Source of the DNA: Candidatus Eiseniibacteriota bacterium | Lineage (GTDB): Bacteria > Arandabacterota > Arandabacteria > Arandabacterales > Arandabacteraceae | Assembly (NCBI GenBank): GCA_030592245.1 | Contig: JAUVJV010000014.1 | Location: 1-14,133 of the forward strand | Length of the DNA: 14,133 nucleotides | Direction of reading: 5' to 3' | Part shown: positions 1 to 7,391 of the stretch, in pieces | How positions within the stretch are numbered: the first letter of the stretch is position 1 | How the letters are laid out: the number at the start of each line of letters is the position of its first letter | Translations under genes and position numbers: made by a program | The notes under the pieces: generated by a model | Told to the model about the DNA's origin: nothing | What the model saw: only the letters and a program-made list of their open reading frames with translations | The model's database searches: none

Positions 1-771
1 GAACTTGCCCTCGCTATATATCTCATCCAGACCGATCAGCGCCTTGGTGACCTCTGCCGAGATGACGCTCGAGTAGGTGTCAGACAAGAAGGGCTTGTAG
101 GCAATGCCGCCACGCAGCGTACGCGGAAGCGGTGCCGACTCTTCCTTGCTCACGAAACTCATGTCGGGACCCAGGTTCTGGAGCGCGATGCCGTAGGAGA
201 GTCTGTCCCCCACCTTGCCCAGGAAACCGAAATCCGCCGCGAAACTCCAGCCGGCACCCTCGACGAATCCCGTCTGCTCGGTAGCCGGTGCCAGAAACAC
301 GCGGATTATCTTTAAGCCCACACCCAGGGAGTTATTGTCATTGAGCATGAAGGCATAGTAGCCTCCTATGGCGAACTCATAGCTGGTATGCTTTTCGACC
401 TGCTCCCCCGATGATGTCGTCTCCCACCACTCGCCATAGGTCAGGTAGATTGCATTGATGCCGAGCGTCCCTATGTTCTCTATATTGTGGGCAAAGTTGA
501 GCGACTCGTAGTAGACGTCGGGGGCCAGCATGGGAATCAACTGGCTGTGGGTCAACGAGACATGGCTTCCCTCGAGAAAGCCAAGTCCCCCGGGATTCCA
601 GTACATAGCCGTTGCATCGTCCGCTATCGCGACATATGACTGCCCAAGGCCCCAGGCTCTCGCAGAAGGTGAGATGATGAGCGAGGGCGCGGCCGCTTCA
701 CCTACGGCCATGGCCTCCGTGAATCCCATCAACAGGAACATCATCAGCAGGATTGTCGCTTTACACCGCAT
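1..771 (-). CDS. porV: PorV/PorQ-family outer-membrane protein, 3' end outside window
   Basis: This is a partial gene: 257 open codons from an ATG at 771 run to the left edge without a stop. The protein starts with a signal peptide (MRCKATILLMMFLLMGF, then TEAMA). The mature N-terminus has the family hallmarks: a SARAWGLGQSYVAIADDATA segment, then YWNPGGLG, then a HSQLIPMLAPDVYYESL stretch. Further on are alternating beta-strand segments typical of an outer-membrane barrel (YEFAIGGYYAF, GVGLKIIR, YGIALQNLGPDM, LRGGIAYKPF). These match the PorV/PorQ (UPF0164) family. In T9SS bacteria PorV binds cargo sorting domains and delivers cargo to the PorU sortase. The gene starts 15 nt after the PorU-like gene, with GGGAGG about 9 nt before the ATG, so the two are almost certainly co-transcribed. 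The family includes PorQ and uncharacterised paralogues; PorV is preferred because of the PorU neighbour. Confidence 0.85.
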   Translation of the reverse strand, partial: MRCKATILLMMFLLMGFTEAMAVGEAAAPSLIISPSARAWGLGQSYVAIADDATAMYWNPGGLGFLEGSHVSLTHSQLIPMLAPDVYYESLNFAHNIENIGTLGINAIYLTYGEWWETTSSGEQVEKHTSYEFAIGGYYAFMLNDNNSLGVGLKIIRVFLAPATEQTGFVEGAGWSFAADFGFLGKVGDRLSYGIALQNLGPDMSFVSKEESAPLPRTLRGGIAYKPFLSDTYSSVISAEVTKALIGLDEIYSEGKF

Positions 772-786
772 TAAGTCCAACCTCCC

Positions 787-3700
787 TTACCTTGCACGAA
801 CGATTGCAATCTTGTCACTTGTACCGAAAGAAGGATCTGAGGGCGCACTGGCCTCGACGACAACCAGGTAGGTGCCGTTGGCCACCGCGTCGCCAACAAG
901 ATCATTTCCATCCCATTCTATTAGATGATATGAACCGCGGCCCGATGTCGAACCCGTCCAAATCTTCCTTCCGGATAAGGTATATATCGTCGCTTCTATC
1001 TCTACATCTTCGTCATTCTCGTACTCCCACACGATATAACATGTGCCGGGTGACGGATTTGGATAGACGTAAACCACGTTTCCGGCCCCGGCCGCACCTA
1101 GCCCGACCATGAGATCGAAGTCCTCCGTCTTGGAGTTATTGAGATTATCAAACGCGGTGACGCTGAACTTGTGGGAGCCGCCCGCCATCTGGGGCACCAC
1201 AAACCAGGCCAGCGACTGGGTAAAATCCGAGCCCATGGCATAAAGGCTGTCGGCCAGGTTCACCCTCTCGACATCATCGAAGGCCACCGAGACACTCGGG
1301 AAGGCCTCAGACTTGCCCTTCACGGCGACGCCGCTGTCATCTGAGAGCATCACCTCTATCCTCTGCCCCACGATCACCGTGTCTCCTGACTCCACGACGT
1401 TCTCACCCGAGCGCAGACCTATTCCGGGGCCTTTATTATCCTCGGCGTCGACAAAGCCGTATATCAGCAGCGAGTCCAGCAGGCCCGAGCCTGAGACCGT
1501 GCCATCGGACGTGAAGCATCTTATGCTCCCCCGGCTTCCTTCCCTGGTACTGGAGCCGACGAAATACCCGAAATCGAAGCGGCCGTTCTCGGCCAGGGTC
1601 TTGCCCCTGAAGATCATCGTGCCGGGAAGGCTGTAATCCATAAAGTTATCGGGGTCACAGCTCTGGTAGCCGGTCGTATCGTCGGCCTCCCTCGCATATA
1701 TGTCGGTCTCGCCCTCATAGCCCGAGACCAGGACACCCCCATCCTCAATTCTCAAGGAATACTCATAGATCTGCTGGCGTTTGACGGTGTCGGGCCTTTC
1801 GGTCTCAAAGATCACCTCCAGCCTGGGTGCTGCAAGCTCAAGGCCGGCTTCGCCGAAGACAGCGTACTTCTCATTGTTCCTCCAGTAGGAACCGCTCCCG
1901 TCAGCAGCCACGGTTCGGGCCTTGCCGATTGCGGCTCCATCCGATATCGGGATGGTCGGATACTTCTTCCCTCCCTCGAAGAGGGCGCTGATGAAATTCC
2001 CGTTCAGGATCCGGTTCGGGGCGGGATAACAGAGCTGCGTCGATGCCAGCGACCCGATGGTGCCCCCCTCCCGCCTCACGATAAGCCGCTCGGCCATGGA
2101 CATATCATTGGGTTCATCAAACTTACTCACATTGCAGCTGGCCGCAATGAGGAAGCTCAGCCGCTTTCCGGCATGGACCAGATCGATCGCCGCCGGGTTG
2201 AAGACCTCTTCATCGGCCATCCTCAAGGGATCGCCGTGGCCCACGAAGTTGCTGATAAGAGCCCCCCTGTTGAGGGCGTCCACGAAGTCATTCCTGGCAG
2301 CAGGCTTCTTGCGCGCCGCCTCCATGGGATACTCGGTCAGATAGATCTTGGTCCGATCGAAAACCTGCGGGTAATGATTCGTGCTCATGAGTTCAACATC
2401 CCGCGTGTGGGGACTCCCGATTTCGCACTTGCCCGGCACATTGTCATCGTCGGCAACCAGGATCACCGTGTTCTGCCAGGGGCCGAGCTCGGGGTTGGAC
2501 ACGTATTCGATAGCGTTCTCGATGAGAAAGTCGGCGTCTTCGGGGGATACCGCGGCCAGCCTCGAGACCGGGACGGTCGGGAAATAGGCCGCGCTGTCGC
2601 CTTCCCTCGGGACAAGATACACGAACCAGTCATCCGTGTTGTAAGGGTCCCTCACCGGAGGAAGGTATCGCCGCTCATAGGAAGGAACATAGTTGGGAAA
2701 GCTCTCGGCGGTCCGCAAGCTCTTGTAATCCCAGGTCGCCTTGCCCAGGAGGAGCACCCGGTCCAGGGGATGAGTTTCATATCTCGAGCGGAGGAAGTCC
2801 CTGATCGCTGTAACGTCAGGAAGTCCCCACCCAAATTCATCGTAGATCTCGCTAACGGTTATGACCTCCCCGGACCGGTGGTCCGCGATGGTCCTGGCGG
2901 CCGAAAGAAGATCATCGTGGGTGATAATAAGGTATCGTCTGTTCAATCCTGCATACCGGATATCGCTTATCGGTGCCAGGGTAAGCTCACGCGGAGACAT
3001 CAGGGCCTCCCGGGTCACAAGGGCATACCGGCGGGGCTCTCCCTGCCGGACAGTATCGAACAGGGTCGCCGTGAAGTCCGGCGTTCCCGCGGCCTCAAAA
3101 CCCCTGAGCTCCTTCACACCGAATTGGTCCGTTACATCAAAAGCGTATTCGGGACTTGAAGAGAATCCACCCACTTCATACTTGACCATGTCGGTCACAT
3201 CGGGCGAGAGAAAGAAGAGCCTCCCACCATCGGACTCGAACTCCCGCCAGTAGTAGATGTCGAACCAGGCCAGGTAGGGCTTCACTGAACAGATCGTCTT
3301 ACCCTCATATTCCGGTTTCGGTGGAAGGTCCGAGGGAATCCAGACCTCCACTATCTGCCGCGCGCCCGCATTCAGAGCACCCTCGCCGTAGATATCGATA
3401 ATATACTGGGCGGTTCTCCTCGCGAGCCAGGTGGTGTCCTCAAGGGCGGTACCGTTAAGCCTCGTGACCGCACGGTAGTATGAATCCGGACACTGCGCCG
3501 GGTAAGACCGGACGGAGTGAGGATCGGCCAGCCTGACCTTGAGCACCGCCGAACTGTCAACGTCAGGGAAAGGCGTTTCTGCCTCGAGCGTGGCCACATT
3601 GCCTATATTGAGCAGCCTCCAGTACCAGGCATCATCTGCGAAGATATTGAAATCCTCGAAGGCGTTGACTTCCTCATGAATGCGTTCGTAGAAGGACTCC

Positions 3701-4815
3701 GGCTGGTAGTAGGAACACCCGTCACATACGGGAAGATCTACCTCTTCCATGCGGAGCGGGGCCTCCGTGAAAGCGCCGCCCCAGGTCAACCAGTAGTAGT
3801 TGTAATTGGAGAAGAAGCTCTCATTGTGGTCCTCGACCCCGAGCTCGCGATCATAGAAGTTGGCCCAATCGTTCACGTTGAGCCCGTAGAATATGACGCA
3901 GTCTCCGGCGTCGAAATTCCCGTCACCGCCATCCTCCACCTTTATGGGAACGAGGTTCATCCAGTCCGCATTGTGCCCGGCAAGCGTCTCCTTAAGAGGA
4001 AGCCCGCCGCTTGCATATGCCCGGAGCGAGGCAGGGTCAATGCCGTTCAGGGCAATACCCAGGTCCGCAAGATCGGAACCCGTAATGCAGTAAATGCCTG
4101 ATGACTCTATCTCAGCCTTGATCCAGTTCTCGGAACTCGAGAAGTAGTCACCCGGCAGAGCGGCTCTCATCAGGGGAGCTCTCCAGGTCCTTGCCTGCTC
4201 ATAGTTGAGAATCGCATGGCGATAGAAGGCCTCGTCATCCGCGTTGCCGGATGCCTGACCCGCTTCGCTACGCACCTGACCTGTACCGGTGATACCGGTC
4301 TCCACCGCGCCGCCGAAACCCACTCTGAGGCGGAAACCCGTGTGAAGCACAAGGTCGCCGGTCGCATCATCATAGGTAAGAGGCGTGATCCTCAAGCCCG
4401 CCACCCGCTGCCGCTTAAGGTAGCCTATCGCTGCAACGGCAGCCGGCTCCCTGGGCAGATCCTCGATGGCATCCCCCAGGCGTTCAAGCACAGTCTCAGC
4501 ACTATACCGATCTATTTTACTTGAAGTTATACCAATGATCTCATATGTTACATTAACCCCTTCAGGTATCCCGATAAGATAAGATCTAACCGGAACCTCC
4601 AGCAGAAGCGAGTCGGCAAGCAATGCCTCAAAACCTTCAATGCGCACCCCCGACCAGCGGCCCGCCTCGCTTCTTACCTGGCGAACCTCTCCGGCCTCGA
4701 ATGCGATCTCCACCTCGCTCCCACCCCGGCTTTGAAGCATGACGTGACCGTGCGCCACCCCGGATGCCGCCACGAGCATCATCCAGCCGGCGAGAGCTGC
4801 AAGCTTAAGCCTCAC
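787..4815 (-). CDS. porU: PorU-like T9SS sortase, peptidase family C25 (gingipain family)
   Basis: The 1342-residue protein has a signal peptide (about 1-24, LAALAGWMMLVAASGVAHG) and a gingipain-propeptide-like region (about 25-190). The C25 catalytic domain lies at about 625-990. Its likely nucleophile pair is visible: H860 in NFVGHGDP and C894 in LIAASCNVSK, 34 residues apart as expected for the family. Beta-rich repeats follow. The last ~95 residues (from about 1247, YVYPNPSPG to the C-terminus, including NGTYLVVVEA) look like a FlgD-Ig/T9SS sorting-type domain. In Bacteroidetes, PorU cleaves sorting domains from T9SS cargo and joins the cargo to a surface glycolipid, working with PorV. 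The start is GTG at 4815, with GGGAGG 6 nt upstream, and overlaps the previous gene's TGA by 4 nt (GTGA). The alternative is a secreted gingipain-like protease that is itself cargo. Adjacency to a PorV-like gene, the length and the presence of only one C25 gene favour PorU. Confidence 0.8.
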   Translation of the reverse strand: MRLKLAALAGWMMLVAASGVAHGHVMLQSRGGSEVEIAFEAGEVRQVRSEAGRWSGVRIEGFEALLADSLLLEVPVRSYLIGIPEGVNVTYEIIGITSSKIDRYSAETVLERLGDAIEDLPREPAAVAAIGYLKRQRVAGLRITPLTYDDATGDLVLHTGFRLRVGFGGAVETGITGTGQVRSEAGQASGNADDEAFYRHAILNYEQARTWRAPLMRAALPGDYFSSSENWIKAEIESSGIYCITGSDLADLGIALNGIDPASLRAYASGGLPLKETLAGHNADWMNLVPIKVEDGGDGNFDAGDCVIFYGLNVNDWANFYDRELGVEDHNESFFSNYNYYWLTWGGAFTEAPLRMEEVDLPVCDGCSYYQPESFYERIHEEVNAFEDFNIFADDAWYWRLLNIGNVATLEAETPFPDVDSSAVLKVRLADPHSVRSYPAQCPDSYYRAVTRLNGTALEDTTWLARRTAQYIIDIYGEGALNAGARQIVEVWIPSDLPPKPEYEGKTICSVKPYLAWFDIYYWREFESDGGRLFFLSPDVTDMVKYEVGGFSSSPEYAFDVTDQFGVKELRGFEAAGTPDFTATLFDTVRQGEPRRYALVTREALMSPRELTLAPISDIRYAGLNRRYLIITHDDLLSAARTIADHRSGEVITVSEIYDEFGWGLPDVTAIRDFLRSRYETHPLDRVLLLGKATWDYKSLRTAESFPNYVPSYERRYLPPVRDPYNTDDWFVYLVPREGDSAAYFPTVPVSRLAAVSPEDADFLIENAIEYVSNPELGPWQNTVILVADDDNVPGKCEIGSPHTRDVELMSTNHYPQVFDRTKIYLTEYPMEAARKKPAARNDFVDALNRGALISNFVGHGDPLRMADEEVFNPAAIDLVHAGKRLSFLIAASCNVSKFDEPNDMSMAERLIVRREGGTIGSLASTQLCYPAPNRILNGNFISALFEGGKKYPTIPISDGAAIGKARTVAADGSGSYWRNNEKYAVFGEAGLELAAPRLEVIFETERPDTVKRQQIYEYSLRIEDGGVLVSGYEGETDIYAREADDTTGYQSCDPDNFMDYSLPGTMIFRGKTLAENGRFDFGYFVGSSTREGSRGSIRCFTSDGTVSGSGLLDSLLIYGFVDAEDNKGPGIGLRSGENVVESGDTVIVGQRIEVMLSDDSGVAVKGKSEAFPSVSVAFDDVERVNLADSLYAMGSDFTQSLAWFVVPQMAGGSHKFSVTAFDNLNNSKTEDFDLMVGLGAAGAGNVVYVYPNPSPGTCYIVWEYENDEDVEIEATIYTLSGRKIWTGSTSGRGSYHLIEWDGNDLVGDAVANGTYLVVVEASAPSDPSFGTSDKIAIVRAR

Positions 4816-5231
4816 TTGGAACCTCCCAGCACTATGACCAGGGCCACGACGCCCACCGAAAAGGCCGACATCACGATCGCGGCAGCCGGTCCCGAGCCAA
4901 TCCTGGCCTGGCCATGCTTGATCAGGCCCGAATGCGTAGGAAACACCTTGCGCTTCTCATCTATGATGCCTGTCTTCCAGAGCAGGTTCTCTATATCGGG
5001 AGCCACCGCTCCTACGGCCCCGAAAAGGATGGGCGTGAAACCGGTGAACGCGAAGATCCCCGTCAGGAGACCGATCGTCATGACGGCATCTATGCGGTAA
5101 TCCTCAAAATCGATATGGGGAACGGCATCCAGAGGGATGTGAGAGACAAACCCGATCAGAAAGGCCGCCAGCCGGCTGTCCACCAGGATGCCGATCACCG
5201 CCCCCGCTGCCACATGAGTTACTGAGCACAT
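4812..5231 (-). CDS. Small membrane protein, YdjM/DUF457-like putative metal-dependent hydrolase
   Basis: This 139-residue protein is mostly hydrophobic, with about three or four membrane segments (around 8-30, 50-78 and 112-136). Polar residues that could bind metal sit at conserved-looking places: H6 in THVAAG, H31/D35/H39 in SHIPLDAVPHID, D79 in APDIEN, and H100 and H106 in FPTHSGLIKHG. This pattern resembles the YdjM/DUF457 group of membrane-bound proteins annotated as metal-dependent hydrolases. No substrate is established for most of that group, and none can be read here. The gene begins 3 nt after the Trm112-like gene and its TGA overlaps the GTG of the PorU-like gene, so translation of the two is probably coupled. 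That makes an envelope role alongside the T9SS possible, but this is inference from position only. Confidence 0.6.
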   Translation of the reverse strand: MCSVTHVAAGAVIGILVDSRLAAFLIGFVSHIPLDAVPHIDFEDYRIDAVMTIGLLTGIFAFTGFTPILFGAVGAVAPDIENLLWKTGIIDEKRKVFPTHSGLIKHGQARIGSGPAAAIVMSAFSVGVVALVIVLGGSK

Positions 5232-5234
5232 GTG

Positions 5235-5405
5235 CTACTCTATCCTTTCGGCCTCCTGCTCGAGCATCACCGGTATGTCGTCTCTGACCGGGTAGGCAAG
5301 ACAGCACTTGGCACAGAGCAGTTTCGAGTTGTCCTCGTCGTATTGGAGCTCACCCCTGCAACCGGGGCAAACCAAGATATCGAGTAGCCGCTTATCCAGA
5401 GCCAT
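5235..5405 (-). CDS. Trm112-like zinc-ribbon protein (56 aa)
   Basis: This short gene encodes 56 residues: MALDKRLLDILVCPGC, then RGELQYDEDNSKLLCAKCCLAYPVR, then DDIPVMLEQEAERIE. The opening LLDILVCPxCxGxL, the second CxxC (LCAKC), the LAYPVRDDIPVML segment and the length are typical of the bacterial Trm112/YcaR family. The four cysteines C13, C16, C31 and C34 probably hold one zinc. Eukaryotic and archaeal Trm112 activates methyltransferases; in bacteria the role is mostly unknown and the gene is often found near envelope-lipid genes. The ATG is preceded by GGGGGAG with a 6-nt gap, a good ribosome-binding site. It is the first gene of the tight four-gene block ending in the PorV-like gene. 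Confidence 0.85.
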   Translation of the reverse strand: MALDKRLLDILVCPGCRGELQYDEDNSKLLCAKCCLAYPVRDDIPVMLEQEAERIE

Positions 5406-5424
5406 GATACACTCCCCCAGCTAC

Positions 5425-5452
5425 AAAAATCCGGGCATAGCATAGCACCCGG
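5425..5452 (-). terminator. Candidate intrinsic terminator or leader hairpin upstream of the Trm112-like gene
   Basis: Read on the minus strand, CCGGG and CCCGG pair across TGCTATGCTATG; two more G-U pairs can extend the stem to 7 bp around an 8-nt loop. ATTTTTG follows immediately. It lies about 100 nt after the accA stop and 20 nt before the next start codon, so it could end the accA transcript or attenuate a transcript entering the porU block. The stem is short, so confidence is moderate. Confidence 0.4.
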
Positions 5453-5474
5453 TTGAATAGTCTATATGTCAAGT

Positions 5475-5496
5475 CTCCCCTCCAATATAAGGGGAG
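5475..5496 (-). other. Inverted repeat, possible mRNA 3'-end hairpin after accA
   Basis: CTCCCCT and AGGGGAG form a perfect 7-bp stem around an 8-nt AT-rich loop, 52 nt after the accA stop codon. There is no T-run after it on either strand, so it is not a standard intrinsic terminator by itself. It could stabilise the accA mRNA end or act together with the second hairpin at 5431-5452. Confidence 0.35.
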
Positions 5497-5547
5497 CCGG
5501 AACCATCTTAATTCTAACAACCAAGAGGCTTAAGGTCAAGGCTATAT

Positions 5548-6501
5548 TCACTCGATATAGGTACCCATGCTGGAGTACTTTTCGAGTCTCCGTTTCAAAA
5601 GAGTCGGGATCGGGGTGCGGGCAAGGGTATCCAGGTTCTCGACGATTGCCTTCTTCAAGCTCTCCGCTGCGGCCCTCGGATCCCTGTGAGCGCCTCCGGT
5701 GGGCTCGGGTACCATGCCATCGACCACCCCGAGCTGGAGAAGATCGGGCGCAGTAAGCCTCAGGGCCTCAGCGGCCTGCTTGGCCTTTCCTCGGTCCCCC
5801 CAGAGGATGGCGGCGCAGCCCTCGGGCGATATCACAGAATAGATGGCGTATTCCATCATGATAACCGTATCCCCCACCCCGATTCCCAGGGCGCCGCCGC
5901 TGCCGCCCTCACCGATGATGATTACCAGAATGGGCACCGGCAGCCGGGACATCTCAAGCAGGTTGCGCGCTATGGCCCCGGCCTGTCCCCTCTCTTCGGC
6001 CCCGATACCCGGGTACGCCCCGGGGGTGTCCACCAGGGTTACCAGGGGCTTGCCGAACTTCGCGGCCATCTTCATCAGCCTGAGGGCCTTCCGGTAGCCC
6101 TCGGGGTGGCACATCCCGAAGTTGCGGGAGAGATTCTCCTTGGTGTCCCTTCCCTTCTGCTGGCCCAAGAGAACCACCTTATGGCCCTCGATCACAGCCA
6201 GGCCTCCGATTATCGCCTTGTCCTCGGAGAAGAGACGGTCGCCATGGAGCTCGGTAAAACCCGAGGTGATCATGCTTACATAGTCGAGGCTATAGGGGCG
6301 CAGGGGATGGCGGGCAAGCTGCACCCGCTCCCAGCGATTGAGATTCTCGTAGGTCTCACGCCGCTTCTTGTCCGCGATTCGCTTCAGCTTCTCGACCTGC
6401 TCACCGATCTCAGGATGCCCGGCGTCAGCCAGGGACTCAAGGTCCCTGATCTGTTTTTCCAGGTCAATCAGCGGCTTTTCAAAATCCAGCCATGCTTCCA
6501 T
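5548..6501 (-). CDS. accA: Acetyl-CoA carboxylase, carboxyltransferase subunit alpha
   Basis: The 317-residue protein is full length for the family. It carries the AccA N-terminal helical region (about 1-55, LDFEKPLIDLEKQI), then the carboxyltransferase core with ELHGDRLFSEDKAIIGGLA, GMCHPEGYRKALRLMKMA, LVDTPGAYPGIGAEERGQ, GEGGSGGALGIGVGD and SVISPEGCAAILW. With AccD it forms the carboxyltransferase that moves the carboxyl group from biotin on AccB to acetyl-CoA, giving malonyl-CoA for fatty-acid synthesis in the cytoplasm. No key motif is missing. The ATG at 6501 is fixed by an in-frame TGA two codons upstream, and GGGGTG sits 6 nt before it. The gene lies downstream of dnaE, as in many bacteria; here an outer-membrane protein gene separates them. 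accD, accB and accC are not in the window. Confidence 0.97.
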   Translation of the reverse strand: MEAWLDFEKPLIDLEKQIRDLESLADAGHPEIGEQVEKLKRIADKKRRETYENLNRWERVQLARHPLRPYSLDYVSMITSGFTELHGDRLFSEDKAIIGGLAVIEGHKVVLLGQQKGRDTKENLSRNFGMCHPEGYRKALRLMKMAAKFGKPLVTLVDTPGAYPGIGAEERGQAGAIARNLLEMSRLPVPILVIIIGEGGSGGALGIGVGDTVIMMEYAIYSVISPEGCAAILWGDRGKAKQAAEALRLTAPDLLQLGVVDGMVPEPTGGAHRDPRAAAESLKKAIVENLDTLARTPIPTLLKRRLEKYSSMGTYIE

Positions 6502-6530
6502 AGGTCACACCCCATAAGGATACACCTCCT
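6468..6530 (-). promoter_or_regulatory. Double ribosome-binding site and overlapping 15-codon ORF at the accA start
   Basis: A near-perfect AGGAGGTG (6523-6530) sits over the stop codon of the upstream gene. It is 7 nt from an ATG at 6515 that is out of frame with accA. That ATG opens a 15-codon ORF (MGCDLWKHGWILKSR) ending in TGA at 6468, inside accA. The accA ATG has its own weaker GGGGTG (6508-6513). The stronger site therefore serves the short frame. Whether it is translated is unknown. Confidence 0.35.
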
Positions 6531-7326
6531 AGAGGATACCCCTGTATTCTATGCTAAGGCCACGGTTCCATTCTCTCAAGTCATCAATATCGACCTTGTT
6601 TCCCGTAAGGATATCCCTGACCTCTAAGCCGATGGAGAAACTCGTATTGACATGCCAGATGACGGACATGTTCAGTATCCCGTCATCTGCGATATGGGGA
6701 TTATCCGCCCAGCTGTCGTTCAGGGCGAAATCATACTCTGCCCTCAGGTCGAGGAAGTCCCCGAAGGTCTTGATCGCTCCCAGGAATATGGTTGCGCTGT
6801 TGTCGTTTTCGCTCTCCAGGGAATAGCCCAGGCCCCCGTGAAGCGAGAAAGGCCCTAAGAGGTCCCAGTTCTTGCTGGCGACCGCATAGATCCCCCGTGA
6901 CTTAATGAGATACTTGTCCAGGCTGTCCAGGTACACGCCCCTGCCCTGGGAGTCGAATCCCAGGGCGATGGCGGGCATCACGAAAGACTCCTCCACGATC
7001 CTGGCCTTAAGCTGCACCCCTGGCCGCGGATTCATCTCCGGGTCGCCGCTTCCGATGACCCGCAGGCCCCCGTATGAAATGCCGAAACTGAAATACCGGG
7101 CGAAGCCCACCCCAAGATAAAAGAGCACCCCACCCTCTCCATAAATATCCGCGTCCACGTAGAAGCCACCCTTGGGAGGAAGCCCGGCCGTCGGAAAATC
7201 AACCATATGGCGGGGTTGCAGTGAAAGCGGAACATCGTAAGTGCTTTCGGAGTCAGGAGGCTGGGAGCTTGCCAGGGACACACAAACCAGCACGGCAAGA
7301 ACAAAACCTGTCAGTACTTTTCCCAC
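6529..7326 (-). CDS. Putative outer-membrane beta-barrel protein, YjbH-like
   Basis: The 265-residue protein has a signal peptide (about 1-21, VLTGFVLAVLVCVSLASSQ) followed by alternating beta-strands rich in aromatic residues and glycine, as in outer-membrane barrels. Recognisable stretches are a GFYVDADIYGEGGVLFYLGV segment, FSFGISYGG, PGVQLKARIVEESFVMPAIA, IYAVASKNWDLLG and SLHGGLGYSLE. The middle part resembles the YjbH/YbjH-type exopolysaccharide-associated barrel domain, but the protein is much shorter than full YjbH, so the match is only suggestive. The start is GTG at 7326, with AGGAGG 6 nt upstream. Its TAG stop forms part of the ribosome-binding site that precedes accA. The 65-nt gap after dnaE shows no convincing promoter or terminator. 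No substrate or partner can be named. Confidence 0.6.
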   Translation of the reverse strand: MGKVLTGFVLAVLVCVSLASSQPPDSESTYDVPLSLQPRHMVDFPTAGLPPKGGFYVDADIYGEGGVLFYLGVGFARYFSFGISYGGLRVIGSGDPEMNPRPGVQLKARIVEESFVMPAIALGFDSQGRGVYLDSLDKYLIKSRGIYAVASKNWDLLGPFSLHGGLGYSLESENDNSATIFLGAIKTFGDFLDLRAEYDFALNDSWADNPHIADDGILNMSVIWHVNTSFSIGLEVRDILTGNKVDIDDLREWNRGLSIEYRGIL

Positions 7327-7391
7327 CAGGCTCCTCCTTGTATCAGGGAACAGAGGTCAAGGTAGCAGAATGCGCGCCAAGCGTCAACAGA

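Noticed and set aside
2173..3159. A 328-codon plus-strand open frame inside the PorU-like gene, and similar long ones at 5686-6627, 7875-8864 and 8910-9770
   Set aside because: They lie fully or largely antisense to well-recognised proteins (C25 protease, AccA, DnaE). Their translations show no known motif and are explained by GC-rich codon bias.
4257..4690. Internal protein repeat QVRSEAG occurring twice in the N-terminal part of the PorU-like protein
   Set aside because: Only seven residues match, the codons differ and the flanking sequence is unrelated, so it is probably coincidence.
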